Shown one piece after another: positions 53,056-60,283 of a stretch of 64,000 nucleotides of DNA. The DNA comes from Sedimentitalea sp042687825 (lineage in GTDB: Bacteria > Pseudomonadota > Alphaproteobacteria > Rhodobacterales > Rhodobacteraceae): contig NZ_JBHUQE010000008.1 of assembly GCF_042687825.1 (NCBI RefSeq), positions 86,373-150,372 on the forward strand. Reading direction: 5' to 3'. Below the pieces are notes generated by a model. It was not told the DNA's origin, searched no databases, and saw only the letters and a program-made list of their open reading frames with translations. The position numbers and the translations under genes are program-made. Position 1 is the first letter of the stretch. The number at the start of each line of letters is the position of its first letter.

Positions 53056-53814
53056 ATGACGTCGAAAAGGGTCCTGATCCAGAAGCTTTTGAAAGGTATC
53101 GAAACCGGGGACGCAAAGGCTGCAGCCGTGGTCAACGAAGCCAAATACATCCAGCACAATCCCCAGACGCACGAAGGCAGCGAGGGGTTGGCGGCGCTGT
53201 TTGCGCGCCTGTCGAAAACCGATCCGCGTGTCACGTTCGTGCGGGTGTTCGAGGATGGCGATTTCGCCTTTGCGCACAACGAATACGACTTTTCCAGCCT
53301 GCGGGTGGCGTTCGAGGTTTTTCGGTTCGAGGACGGCAAGGCCGTCGAACACTGGGACAATATCCAACCCATGCGCGGCCCCAACCCCTCGGGACGCGGC
53401 ATGCTGGACGGCGCAACCGAGATCACCGATCTGGACAGGACCGAGGCCAACAGAACCCTGGTGCGCGACTTTGCCCAGCGGGTCCTTGTCGCCAGGCAGT
53501 TCGATCTGCTTGAAACCTTCCTGGACGCGGGCCTGATTCAGCACAATCCAGAAATTGCAGACGGTGTCGTTCCGCTTTGCGCCGCACTGCAGGCTACAGA
53601 GAACGGCGCGCCCCGCATCCGGTATCGGCGTGTACATCGAGTCCTGGCCGAGGGCAATTTCGTGCTATGTCTGTGCGAAGGTGACAAGGACGGCGTTCAG
53701 ACCAGCTTTTTTGACCTCTACCGTGTCGCCGATGGCCGCATCGCAGAGCACTGGGACACGATCGAGGCAATCGCACCCCGCGCGCAATGGAAAAACCAGA
53801 ACGGCAAGTTCTGA
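53056..53814 (+). CDS. Tandem SnoaL/NTF2-like protein
   Basis: A 252-aa protein with two SnoaL-like alpha+beta barrels. The first (about 1-115) ends FEDGKAVEHWDNIQPM and the second (about 130-250) ends VADGRIAEHWDTIEAI. The matching EHWD segments show internal duplication. Related proteins are small enzymes or ligand-binding pockets; no catalytic specificity can be read. It is the first gene after tRNA-Leu. The start at 53056 is the ATG of MTSKRVLIQKLL; the longer frame lacks homology. Confidence 0.82.
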   Translation: MTSKRVLIQKLLKGIETGDAKAAAVVNEAKYIQHNPQTHEGSEGLAALFARLSKTDPRVTFVRVFEDGDFAFAHNEYDFSSLRVAFEVFRFEDGKAVEHWDNIQPMRGPNPSGRGMLDGATEITDLDRTEANRTLVRDFAQRVLVARQFDLLETFLDAGLIQHNPEIADGVVPLCAALQATENGAPRIRYRRVHRVLAEGNFVLCLCEGDKDGVQTSFFDLYRVADGRIAEHWDTIEAIAPRAQWKNQNGKF

Positions 53815-53851
53815 CCTCGGATCGCCGCACAGGCCTGCGCCGCGTCAAGGC

Positions 53852-53989
53852 TCAAGGCGACACATGCAGGGCGAAATCTGGCGTAACGTCACGGGTCCGG
53901 AGCAGGTTCTCGTTGTCCATATTGGACTCAGCCAGAGCGGGCGCCGCGGCCATACCAGAAATCAGGAAAACAAAAATAATACGGTTCAT
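53852..53989 (-). CDS. Possible 45-aa secreted peptide
   Basis: MNRIIFVFLISGMAAAPALA is a convincing signal peptide, but the mature part has only about 25 residues (AESNMDNENLLRTRDVTPDF and tail). The ribosome site is weak. It could be a real small stress peptide or the N-terminus of a deleted gene. No family recognised. Confidence 0.35.
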   Translation of the reverse strand: MNRIIFVFLISGMAAAPALAESNMDNENLLRTRDVTPDFALHVSP

Positions 53990-54250
53990 CTGATGGTCTT
54001 TTCTGTGTGCTACACAGCGCACACATTCAGGTGTGTATGTCTTTTGCAGCACACATGCGCAGAACGGGAGTCGGTAGGCAAAACCGCAATCCGACCGACA
54101 GCCGAGGGACGCCCTGCGCGCAGGTCAAATAATTGATAGAAAAAGGAAAGTTATCAGCCAAATATGCCTGGCAAGCCGGCAAGAACCGATACAACTTGTC
54201 GAACACCCCTCTCATGCAGGGATGTTCTGACTGTTAAATACCGTTTGCGC

Positions 54251-54436
54251 TTAGAGCTTCCCAGCCGCTGATCTCGGACCGGCCACCAGCCAGATGATCA
54301 ACCCGATAACCGGGAGCAACAATATCAGCAACGTCCAAAGCACTTTTGCACCGGTCGACGCGCCGGATGTCAGCACCTGGTAGATTGCATAGACGTCAGC
54401 AATCAGGATTATTAATCCGAAGAAGCCATATTCCAT
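54251..54436 (-). CDS. PLDc_N-domain small membrane protein
   Basis: A 61-aa protein with two transmembrane helices (FFGLIILIADVYAIYQVL and LLILLLPVIGLIIWLVAGPR). The pattern ALWTLLILLLPVIG-like is that of the N-terminal domain of phospholipase D-related membrane proteins, present here alone. An exact EcfG-type promoter lies upstream, so it is probably a stress-induced membrane protein. Role unknown. Confidence 0.82.
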   Translation of the reverse strand: MEYGFFGLIILIADVYAIYQVLTSGASTGAKVLWTLLILLLPVIGLIIWLVAGPRSAAGKL

Positions 54437-54469
54437 AAAGTTTTCCTTTCGCACATTGGCTTTGAGAAC

Positions 54470-54494
54470 AACGTATGGCGGCGTGGTTGGTTCC
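54470..54494 (-). promoter_or_regulatory. EcfG-type promoter of PLDc_N gene
   Basis: On the minus strand GGAAC (54490-54494) and CGTT (54470-54473) are separated by 16 bp. This matches the consensus of the alphaproteobacterial general stress sigma factor. The -10 lies 33 bp before the PLDc_N start. Confidence 0.82.
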
Positions 54495-54661
54495 CCGGGG
54501 CGCTTTGGTTGCCATCAGGCAGGAGACGCCCGATTCAAAAACCGGCTCTGCAATGCCTGCAGTTACGTCGCCCCGATGGTCCCGGCGCGATGCGACCTGA
54601 GGAACATGGCGTGACCGAAGCGGTCACAGCCCGGGCTCCTGCATATCGACCGATCAAGCCA

Positions 54662-55402
54662 TCAGCTGGAAAACTCGCTTTTGCCCATTGCCCTGTGGAG
54701 GTTAGAGATTTCCGCTGCCGACAGCCCCAGGTCAAAACCGAACGATTTTAGATAGTCGCGCTCCTTGTCATTGTCGGGGTGCCCCACCAGAAGTGCAGCT
54801 GCATATACCTCTTTGCGGGCATGACCAGGGGTTGCCGAAGCGAGAGCATGAGGATCGACCGGCTCGCGCAACGCATCGGTTAAGATGGCCTTTTCGGATG
54901 GAGAGACATCGTTCAAAATCTCAAACAGGATTTCTTGTTCGCTGTCATCGATCGCGCCATCTGCGCGCGCCATCTGAACCATCGCGCGTATGACACACGC
55001 ACCTGCATCGTCGTTCTCAATGTCATCCGTTTGAAGCTGATCCTCAAAATCTTGTACCGCCGACTCCGGCTCGGAGCGCTGTCCAAGGGCGCTTGCCAAA
55101 TTGCCAAACACGGCACCGAGCGATTGGTTGAGCGGGCTGATCTGCCCGGTCACGCCGGCTTCGCGCGGCCCGGATACCGAGGCGGTACCCAGTGATCCGA
55201 GAATGTTGCCAAGCCCCCCTGTTTGCGCCGCGCTCGCACCGCCTATGCGCCCCTGCATACCGCCGCGCGCTTCCCCTGTGCCGAGTGTTCCCTGAAGCAT
55301 GTTTTTCAAGCCCGACAGGCCGCCGATCGACCGGAAGGCTTCGACGCCTTTCTTTGCGGCAAAGGCAAGGGCGAGTTTCGTGATCATGCGCTTAATAGAC
55401 AT
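54662..55402 (-). CDS. DUF533/TerB-like protein
   Basis: A 246-aa protein. The N-terminal part is a Gly/Ala/Ser-rich segment after a short helix (MSIKRMITKLALAFAAKKG). Residues from about 140 form a TerB-like four-helix domain (ACVIRAMVQMARADGAIDDS, then EYLKSFGFDLGLSAAEISNL-type text). DUF533 and TerB proteins are linked to tellurite or envelope stress. GGAGG sits 8 bp before the ATG at 55402. A GGAAC-N16-CATT element 151 bp upstream may be an EcfG variant. Confidence 0.8.
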   Translation of the reverse strand: MSIKRMITKLALAFAAKKGVEAFRSIGGLSGLKNMLQGTLGTGEARGGMQGRIGGASAAQTGGLGNILGSLGTASVSGPREAGVTGQISPLNQSLGAVFGNLASALGQRSEPESAVQDFEDQLQTDDIENDDAGACVIRAMVQMARADGAIDDSEQEILFEILNDVSPSEKAILTDALREPVDPHALASATPGHARKEVYAAALLVGHPDNDKERDYLKSFGFDLGLSAAEISNLHRAMGKSEFSS

Positions 55403-55553
55403 TTTGTCCTCCAGGTGTATGCGAGTCGTCGACGACACCGGGCAACTTCAGATCCAAACCGCGCGAAGGGTCGGTTCGCGCTTGCAGCCTTGCAGATTAC
55501 GACCGGCAGACAACGAATGGCCCCGGAAATTCGCCGGCAGGTGTCGTCCAACC

Positions 55554-55578
55554 AATGCATGTTGAGAAAAAAGGTTCC
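55554..55578 (-). promoter_or_regulatory. Possible EcfG-type promoter upstream of DUF533
   Basis: GGAAC (55574-55578) and CATT (55554-55557) on the minus strand have the right 16-bp spacing, but CGTT is CATT. The site is 151 bp before the gene start, so the leader would be long. Weak. Confidence 0.35.
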
Positions 55579-55844
55579 GGTGCGGTCCGACAGCAGAACA
55601 GTCCGGTCGCCTTGGGCGCCGCTCAGCGAGTTGATTTCAGAAGAAGAAACTCATTGGCGCATCCGACACAATTTTTTTTCTGCAGGTCAAAAAAACCGCT
55701 CTCAACCAAAATTCCATGGAACCAATGCCGTCGCCACAAGTTTCATACGGGCAAGTTCGCTAGTAACGAGTGACCACACAGCTGCGTGCCATTCCCGTTC
55801 GATACCGCACGCGCTATAGCACCTGATTTTTCCCAAGGTGTGCT

Positions 55845-55876
55845 GACCCCCACCGCGCTTCGGTGGGGGTCTTTTC
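55845..55876 (+). terminator. Orphan Rho-independent terminator
   Basis: GACCCCCACCG (55845-55855) pairs with CGGTGGGGGTC (55861-55871), an 11-bp perfect stem with loop CGCTT, followed by TTTTC. No coding gene ends upstream on the plus strand, so it may close a small RNA transcribed from somewhere in 55600-55845. Confidence 0.75.
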
Positions 55877-56234
55877 ATGAGGCTGGTCCCAATTGCCACG
55901 TTTGCTGACCGCGTTGACCACGCGGTTGAAAACAGTGCTGTGCATATTGTTCCGTGGCACCACCACCGCGAAATCTTCTGGAAGCGGTGTCGCTGGCGCG
56001 TTGCCTGGCTCACGCGTTTGATGTCGACAAGCCAGAACCTGGCAGCTTTCATTCGTCCTTGCCGGTGTCCAATGCGGGCGGCTGCTCTTCCGGCAGATCG
56101 CCGAACAAGCCAAGCATGACCATCGCAATTCAGTCGTGGATGTTCTGGCGTGTGAACAGAAAGAAAGAAGACGATCCCGAAAAAACAGAATACCAGCCGC
56201 TGGGGTCAGCGCTCGGCAATGCGCACATTGCGCG

Positions 56235-56966
56235 TCACAGCAAAGGGCGCACCATGGGTTTCAACGTGGGATCAATCTGAGCGATCTGGCAGAGCCTGTC
56301 ATAGTTGATGATTTCTAGCTTACCCCGCGACCAGTTTGCGACGGATTGGTCACGCAATTTCTTAAGAGTCTTGTTCGTATGCACCAGCGACAGACCAAGG
56401 GCATCTGCAAGATCCTGTTGCTTGAAAGGAAGCGGAATAAAAGAACCTTTCTTGAGGTCAAGCGCCTTGCAACGATCATTGAGACGCACGAAAGCGGTTG
56501 CCACCCGTTCGATCCCGCTCATTTGCCCCAGAATGGCCAGGCTTTCTCCCAGTAGATGCTCTTCGACTGCCGCAAGCCAGGTCAGGTCAAAAGCCCGCTT
56601 GGGGTGGTGTTCGAAGAGATTCCACAACGATTTTCGATCAAAAACGCACAGCAACATGTCCGTACTGGCCTCGACCGAATGCTGCATTTCCTCCATGACG
56701 CCCGCTTGAAGGCCCAGGAAGTCGCCCGGAAGAATGAAGTTAATGACCTGCCGGTCGCCATCTTCCAGGGTTTTGTACCTTAGGCCCATGCCCTTGAGGA
56801 CCGTGTAGAGTTGCGGGCTGTTGGAACCTTCCATCATCAGCGTTGTACCGGCCTCGACTTTCAGCTCGCCAGCCTTGAAGTTCTGCATGAAACGGATTTC
56901 GTCATTGCTCATGTCGTCAAAGAGCGACTTCTTGCGCAATGGGCAGCGTTTGCATGTTACCGGCAT
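56235..56966 (-). CDS. Crp/Fnr-family regulator
   Basis: A 243-aa CRP/FNR protein. The effector domain has VINFILPGDFLGLQAGVM near residue 70, and the HTH is PFKQQDLADALGLSLVHTNK near residue 185 followed by LKKLRDQSVANWSRGK. The N-terminus has CKRCPLRKK with two Cys and one later Cys (LLCVF), so the full four-Cys [4Fe-4S] set of FNR is not present. GGGGGAA lies 6 bp before the ATG at 56966. A GGAAC-N16-CATT element sits 28 bp before the start, so it may belong to the general stress regulon. Confidence 0.9.
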   Translation of the reverse strand: MPVTCKRCPLRKKSLFDDMSNDEIRFMQNFKAGELKVEAGTTLMMEGSNSPQLYTVLKGMGLRYKTLEDGDRQVINFILPGDFLGLQAGVMEEMQHSVEASTDMLLCVFDRKSLWNLFEHHPKRAFDLTWLAAVEEHLLGESLAILGQMSGIERVATAFVRLNDRCKALDLKKGSFIPLPFKQQDLADALGLSLVHTNKTLKKLRDQSVANWSRGKLEIINYDRLCQIAQIDPTLKPMVRPLL

Positions 56967-56993
56967 CTGATTCCCCCAGATATGTCGTAGTTT

Positions 56994-57018
56994 AATGCCT
57001 GTTCGGGGTTTTTGTTCC
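56994..57018 (-). promoter_or_regulatory. Possible EcfG-type promoter of crp-like gene
   Basis: GGAAC (57014-57018) and CATT (56994-56997) on the minus strand have 16-bp spacing. The -10 is CATT instead of CGTT. The distance to the gene start (27 bp) matches the exact promoters in this island. Confidence 0.45.
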
Positions 57019-57057
57019 AAGTTAAATAGTGGTGGATTGCACATCAGGGGGCGAATT

Positions 57058-57477
57058 GTGGGCAGCTGCACGAAATCGCAGAGTTTTGGAGAATCAGGCC
57101 CTTCTGATCGACCAATATATTTGCTGCTGGAAGAAAATTTGATCATCGCATCGGACATGGTGGCCGTGCTGGAGGCAGCGGAAGCGTGCCATATCATTCA
57201 TCTGACGGCTCCCGACCAAGTCATCGACGCCCTGGCGCGCACACCGCGTTTGACGGCCGCGATCCTTGAACTGAATCCATCGGATCTTGTCGGCAGCGAC
57301 ATCGAAACCGCATTGAATCATCATGGCGCCCGTGTCGTCCTGACCAAGGGAGATAGCACCGATCCAGAGGTCGAGGAGCGCGGATGGATGATGCTGTTAC
57401 GGCCCTTCACCGATCACATGCTGCGCGAATTGTTGACGACAATGGCAGCGCCAGGACGATCACAGTCAGCGGCCTAG
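57058..57477 (+). CDS. Degenerate receiver-domain protein
   Basis: A 139-aa protein with the alternating strand-helix pattern of a response regulator receiver: PIYLLLEENLIIASDMVAVL, then TAAILELNPSDLVG, VVLTKG and LLRPFTDHML. The two acidic residues at strand 1 read EE, but the phosphoacceptor Asp at strand 3 reads Glu (ILELNP) and the late Lys is Arg (LLRPF). It is therefore probably not phosphorylated. There is no output domain. The GTG start at 57058 is favoured by AGGGGG upstream over ATG 56995. It diverges from the Crp/Fnr gene. Confidence 0.7.
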   Translation: MGSCTKSQSFGESGPSDRPIYLLLEENLIIASDMVAVLEAAEACHIIHLTAPDQVIDALARTPRLTAAILELNPSDLVGSDIETALNHHGARVVLTKGDSTDPEVEERGWMMLLRPFTDHMLRELLTTMAAPGRSQSAA

Positions 57478-57497
57478 GCCGGGTGCGCGCGGCATTC

Positions 57498-57872
57498 CTA
57501 ACGCCCAGCTCTTGCAGACCTGCCAGCCTGTAAGCCCATGGCAAACCCTTCGGCCATTTGCAGAAACGGCTCACGATGCCTGGCGTCAGCCTCATGCGAT
57601 GCGACGTCAGCATCCGAGGTCGGTCGATGCGCAGTGCCGGATGTTCCGCGCATGCCAAATGCCAGCAAGGTGAGTCCGACGCCAAGGTAAAGTGCACCGA
57701 TAACCGTCGCCGCGAACAGCGGGGTTTCCAGACGGGCAAGAACTAGCCACAGCGCCCCTGTGAGAAAAGCGAGACCTACAACTGCGAACAACGTGCCCAA
57801 AGCAGACAGCGCTGCTGCACGAGCGGTGTCACGCGCCCTGGATTTCACCTCGGAAACAAGCTGGTGTACCAC
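57498..57872 (-). CDS. Phage-holin-family (holin-X-like) membrane protein
   Basis: A 124-aa protein with two transmembrane helices (LGTLFAVVGLAFLTGALWLV and ATVIGALYLGVGLTLLAFGM) after a basic amphipathic segment. Such actinobacterial-holin-X/DUF1469 proteins are bacterial housekeeping membrane proteins, often beside DUF883 genes, and are not part of a phage here. The GTG start at 57872 lies directly before the DUF883 stop, so both genes are one unit under the DUF883 EcfG promoter. Confidence 0.8.
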   Translation of the reverse strand: MVHQLVSEVKSRARDTARAAALSALGTLFAVVGLAFLTGALWLVLARLETPLFAATVIGALYLGVGLTLLAFGMRGTSGTAHRPTSDADVASHEADARHREPFLQMAEGFAMGLQAGRSARAGR

Positions 57873-58202
57873 TTACTTCCGCCCACTCAGAAAGCCCAAA
57901 AGAAAGCCGACTCCAACGGCTATACCCACGGCAGTCGCGGGCTGGTTCCGAACGGCATCCGTCGCCTGCTGTGTCAGATCCTCGACGCTTGCCTGAGCGT
58001 CCTGCAACGTCTTCTCGCCGCGGTCACGCAGGTGTGCGACCTTTTCAGATGCGTCTGCAACAACCGCTTCGCGGCGTGCCGCACTCATTTCGACAAGCGT
58101 CTGGGAAATGGCGGCGATGTCGGTTTTCAGAGCGTCGATCTGATTGGACAATTGCTGTGCTTCGGATTCGCTGACTTTGGCGGCTGTTTTGGACTGTGTC
58201 AT
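57873..58202 (-). CDS. DUF883 (ElaB/YqjD-like) membrane-anchored protein
   Basis: A 109-aa protein with a long amphipathic helix (AQQLSNQIDALKTDIAAIS and following) and one C-terminal transmembrane helix (ATAVGIAVGVGFLLGFLSGRK). E. coli ElaB/YqjD bind ribosomes or protect the membrane in stationary phase. GGAG precedes the ATG at 58202 and an exact EcfG-type promoter lies 30 bp upstream of the start. Confidence 0.88.
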   Translation of the reverse strand: MTQSKTAAKVSESEAQQLSNQIDALKTDIAAISQTLVEMSAARREAVVADASEKVAHLRDRGEKTLQDAQASVEDLTQQATDAVRNQPATAVGIAVGVGFLLGFLSGRK

Positions 58203-58232
58203 CTTTAGCTCCGTTGTTTGATCCGCCTCACC

Positions 58233-58257
58233 AACGCAGAACTCAGGGCAATGTTCC
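58233..58257 (-). promoter_or_regulatory. EcfG-type promoter of DUF883 operon
   Basis: GGAAC (58253-58257) and CGTT (58233-58236) with 16 bp between, minus strand. The -10 ends 30 bp before the DUF883 ATG. Confidence 0.85.
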
Positions 58258-58301
58258 AAAATTAAACAGTTCGAAGCCTGCCTGTTTCTTCAAAAAATTT
58301 C

Positions 58302-58326
58302 GGAACTGATCGGCCCGTTCGACGTT
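58302..58326 (+). promoter_or_regulatory. EcfG-type promoter of DUF1328-dps
   Basis: GGAAC (58302-58306), 16 bp, then CGTT (58323-58326) on the plus strand, 34 bp before the DUF1328 ATG. It lies back to back with the DUF883 promoter. Confidence 0.85.
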
Positions 58327-58360
58327 GGGTCGGTATCTAACTCAACGAAAGGAACTAGAA

Positions 58361-58531
58361 ATGCTGAGCTGGGCTATCACTTTCTTGGTCATTGCGCTTA
58401 TTGCCGCTCTTTTTGGATTTGGGGGTATCGCCTCTGCATCCGCAGGCATTGCCCAAATTCTTTTCTTTGTCTTCATCGTGCTCTTCGTGCTTGCGCTTGT
58501 GATGCGCGCGATGAAAGGCCGCAAACCCTGA
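58361..58531 (+). CDS. DUF1328 small membrane protein
   Basis: A 56-aa protein with two transmembrane helices: LSWAITFLVIALIAALFGFGG and IAQILFFVFIVLFVLALVMR split around a short loop. The pattern is that of the YtjA/DUF1328 family, small stress-induced membrane proteins. An AAAGGA ribosome site precedes the ATG at 58361. Dps follows 70 bp downstream, probably on the same transcript. Confidence 0.9.
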   Translation: MLSWAITFLVIALIAALFGFGGIASASAGIAQILFFVFIVLFVLALVMRAMKGRKP

Positions 58532-58601
58532 CAATGCGAGAAAAAATTCTCGCGCACCTGCTTTCAGGTTCGAATCTGGACGCTAGAAAAAGAGGATTAT
58601 C

Positions 58602-59099
58602 ATGGCGGATCTGCTTCAGGCACAGACTCAAAGAGATGCGACAGACACCGGTGTTCGCAACACAAAGGCCGTTGCCGATGGCCTGACGAATGTCCTGGCG
58701 GACACATACCGTTTGGTCTTTAAGACTCACGCGTATCACTGGAATGTCACCGGGCCCCTCTTCTATTCGATTCACAAACTGACTGAAGAACAATACGAAG
58801 ACATGTTTGCCGCAGCAGACCAACTGGCTGAACGGATTCGCGCCTTAGGTGAGATCGCGCCGATGAGCCTGTCCGCCGTCACCGACAATTCCGTGATCGA
58901 GGACCTGGGAGGCAGACCGACAGCGCGAGAGATGGTTGTTGATTTGGCGGATGATCATGAACGGATAGCACATCGCCTTCACGATCTCATCGAAGTTGCC
59001 TCGAAACACCGCGATCCGGTAACCGAGGATCTTGCGACTGCTCGTGCGACCTTTCACGAAGAAGCAGCCTGGATGCTGCGGGCGATTGCCGCCGACTGA
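58602..59099 (+). CDS. dps: DNA-protecting ferritin-like protein Dps
   Basis: Dps stores iron and shields DNA from oxidative damage during stress. The 165-aa protein shows the intersubunit ferroxidase ligands: LVFKTHAYHWNVTGPLFYS near residue 41, then EQYEDMFAAADQLAERIRALG near residue 66. GAGGATT lies just before the ATG at 58602. It follows the DUF1328 gene in the same direction with only a small hairpin between, so the upstream EcfG promoter probably covers both. Confidence 0.94.
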   Translation: MADLLQAQTQRDATDTGVRNTKAVADGLTNVLADTYRLVFKTHAYHWNVTGPLFYSIHKLTEEQYEDMFAAADQLAERIRALGEIAPMSLSAVTDNSVIEDLGGRPTAREMVVDLADDHERIAHRLHDLIEVASKHRDPVTEDLATARATFHEEAAWMLRAIAAD

Positions 59100-59118
59100 T
59101 CCCGACGTAAATCCTTAT

Positions 59119-59160
59119 AGAAAAAGGCCCAGCGATAAATTGCGCCGGGCCTTTCCACGT
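59119..59160. terminator. Bidirectional terminator between dps and phyR
   Basis: AAAGGCCC (59123-59130) pairs with GGGCCTTT (59147-59154). The plus strand continues CC and the minus strand continues with TTTTTC, so it terminates phyR transcripts and probably dps transcripts as well. Confidence 0.8.
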
Positions 59161-59179
59161 CTTTTGGGTGGCAAACCGG

Positions 59180-59998
59180 TCAGATTTCCATTGTCTCGGT
59201 ACTGGCGAAAAACATTGCCTGGCTTACGGCGGACTGTACCTGGTCTTCGGTGTATGGTTTGGTGATCAAAAAAGCCGGCTCCGGGCGCTCGCCGGTCAGC
59301 AACCTTTCCGGAAAGGCGGTAATGAAGACCACGGGGACCACGCCCAATTCGGTAAATATGTGGTTCACCGCATCGATACCCGATGATTTGTCCGCCAGTT
59401 GAATGTCCGCCAGGATCAAATCCGGTGGTTGCTTGCGGGCGAGATCAATAGCGGCATCGCGTGTCCGGGCGATGCCGGTCACTTCGTGCCCCATCTGCTC
59501 CACAATGGCCGATATATCCATCGCGATGATCGCTTCATCCTCGATAATCATCACACGACCCTGGATGCTCTGTTTCATCTCGCGGCGGGCAATTTCCAGC
59601 AATTCCGCTGCTTCGCTTGCGGAGATATCCATGATCGCTGCGACCTGATCGACCGGAAACCGCTCGATACTGTGCAAGAGCAGCGCCTCACGGGTGTTTT
59701 CGGTCAGGTTTGCGAGATGCTGCTGAGCGCGGGCTTCAGGCGACGACGCGTCTGACTGATCTGCAATCTGCGCTCCGGACGATTTCCAGATCGAGTTGAA
59801 AGTCTTGAACAGTGCCAGTTTCACTGGCAACCCGTCAGCCAACTGCGCCGGGTCCTGCAAGATCGCCTCTAGAGTCGCAACCGCGTAACGGTCCCCGCTT
59901 TCCTGGCTGCCGGTCAATGCACGGGCATATCGCCTGAGAAAGGGCAATTCGGTGCCGATTTCTTCAGAAATGCCGCCCGTTTCCTGGCGTTCGCTCAT
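59180..59998 (-). CDS. phyR: PhyR, anti-anti-sigma response regulator
   Basis: PhyR controls the general stress response by binding NepR once phosphorylated, releasing EcfG. The 272-aa protein has the sigma-like N-terminal domain (LPFLRRYARALTGSQESGDR near residue 19 and LLHSIERFPVDQVAAIMDIS near 110). The C-terminal receiver has VMIIEDEAIIAMDISAIVEQ near residue 147, the phosphoacceptor Asp in LILADIQLADK near residue 192 and Lys in FLITKPYTEDQ. It diverges from nepR-ecfG with an exact EcfG promoter between, so the circuit is autoregulated. Confidence 0.96.
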   Translation of the reverse strand: MSERQETGGISEEIGTELPFLRRYARALTGSQESGDRYAVATLEAILQDPAQLADGLPVKLALFKTFNSIWKSSGAQIADQSDASSPEARAQQHLANLTENTREALLLHSIERFPVDQVAAIMDISASEAAELLEIARREMKQSIQGRVMIIEDEAIIAMDISAIVEQMGHEVTGIARTRDAAIDLARKQPPDLILADIQLADKSSGIDAVNHIFTELGVVPVVFITAFPERLLTGERPEPAFLITKPYTEDQVQSAVSQAMFFASTETMEI

Positions 59999-60026
59999 TT
60001 CGTCCCCTCAAATACGTCGAATGTTC

Positions 60027-60058
60027 GGAACCAAACGCCCCGTGACGTGTTTGGTTCC
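60027..60058. promoter_or_regulatory. Symmetric bidirectional EcfG promoter of phyR and nepR
   Basis: On the minus strand GGAAC (60054-60058) and CGTT (60034-60037) are 16 bp apart, 35 bp before phyR. On the plus strand GGAAC (60027-60031) and TGTT (60048-60051) are also 16 bp apart, 58 bp before nepR. The region is nearly palindromic (GGAACCAAAC and GTTTGGTTCC arms), so one site can serve both directions. Confidence 0.85.
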
Positions 60059-60109
60059 AGAAGCTAGAGTGTTATTTGACATTTCTACTACGGCAAAAAC
60101 ACGAGCGCT

Positions 60110-60283
60110 ATGACAAAGAAACGCAGGACCTCCAAAGTGAACCAGCAGATTGATGAAAACCTCCGCAGGGTGTATTCGGACGCGGCCAGTGAGCCGATAC
60201 CCGACAGGTTCGCGCAGTTGCTGGAGCAATTGCGCCAGAAGGAGGAGGCGGAGCCCTCTGGGGAAGACGGGAAATCTGAGTGA
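60110..60283 (+). CDS. nepR: NepR, anti-sigma factor of EcfG
   Basis: A 57-aa NepR. The opening MTKKRRTSKVNQQIDENL is followed by the NepR helix signature in RRVYSDAASEPIPDRFAQLL and LEQLRQKEEAE. NepR binds and holds EcfG in unstressed cells. It is below the usual ORF-finder length but overlaps the ecfG start (GTGA), with the right composition and position between phyR and ecfG. The acidic tail (EEAEPSGEDG) is typical. Confidence 0.93.
   Translation: MTKKRRTSKVNQQIDENLRRVYSDAASEPIPDRFAQLLEQLRQKEEAEPSGEDGKSE

Larger units (their letters stand above)
55403..56234. other. 832-bp gap with one strong terminator
   Basis: No open frame here has family features or a good ribosome site. The gap contains the DUF533 leader with a possible EcfG-like promoter, and at 55845-55875 a strong plus-strand terminator with no gene in front. 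Everything else looks non-coding, or like decayed coding sequence I cannot identify. Confidence 0.5.

Noticed and set aside
55403..55560. EcfG promoter directly before DUF533
   Set aside because: Only a degenerate CGAAC-like stretch near 55470 is seen; the more convincing CATT variant is 151 bp upstream, so no firm promoter is called close to the gene.
55702..56280. Several overlapping frames in both directions between DUF533 and crp
   Set aside because: Compositions are inconsistent, no motif is recognised and no ribosome site precedes them. They may be decayed sequence.
57498..57872. Phage holin gene suggesting a prophage
   Set aside because: No other phage genes occur nearby. Holin-X-like proteins are common chromosomal membrane proteins beside DUF883, and an EcfG promoter precedes the pair.
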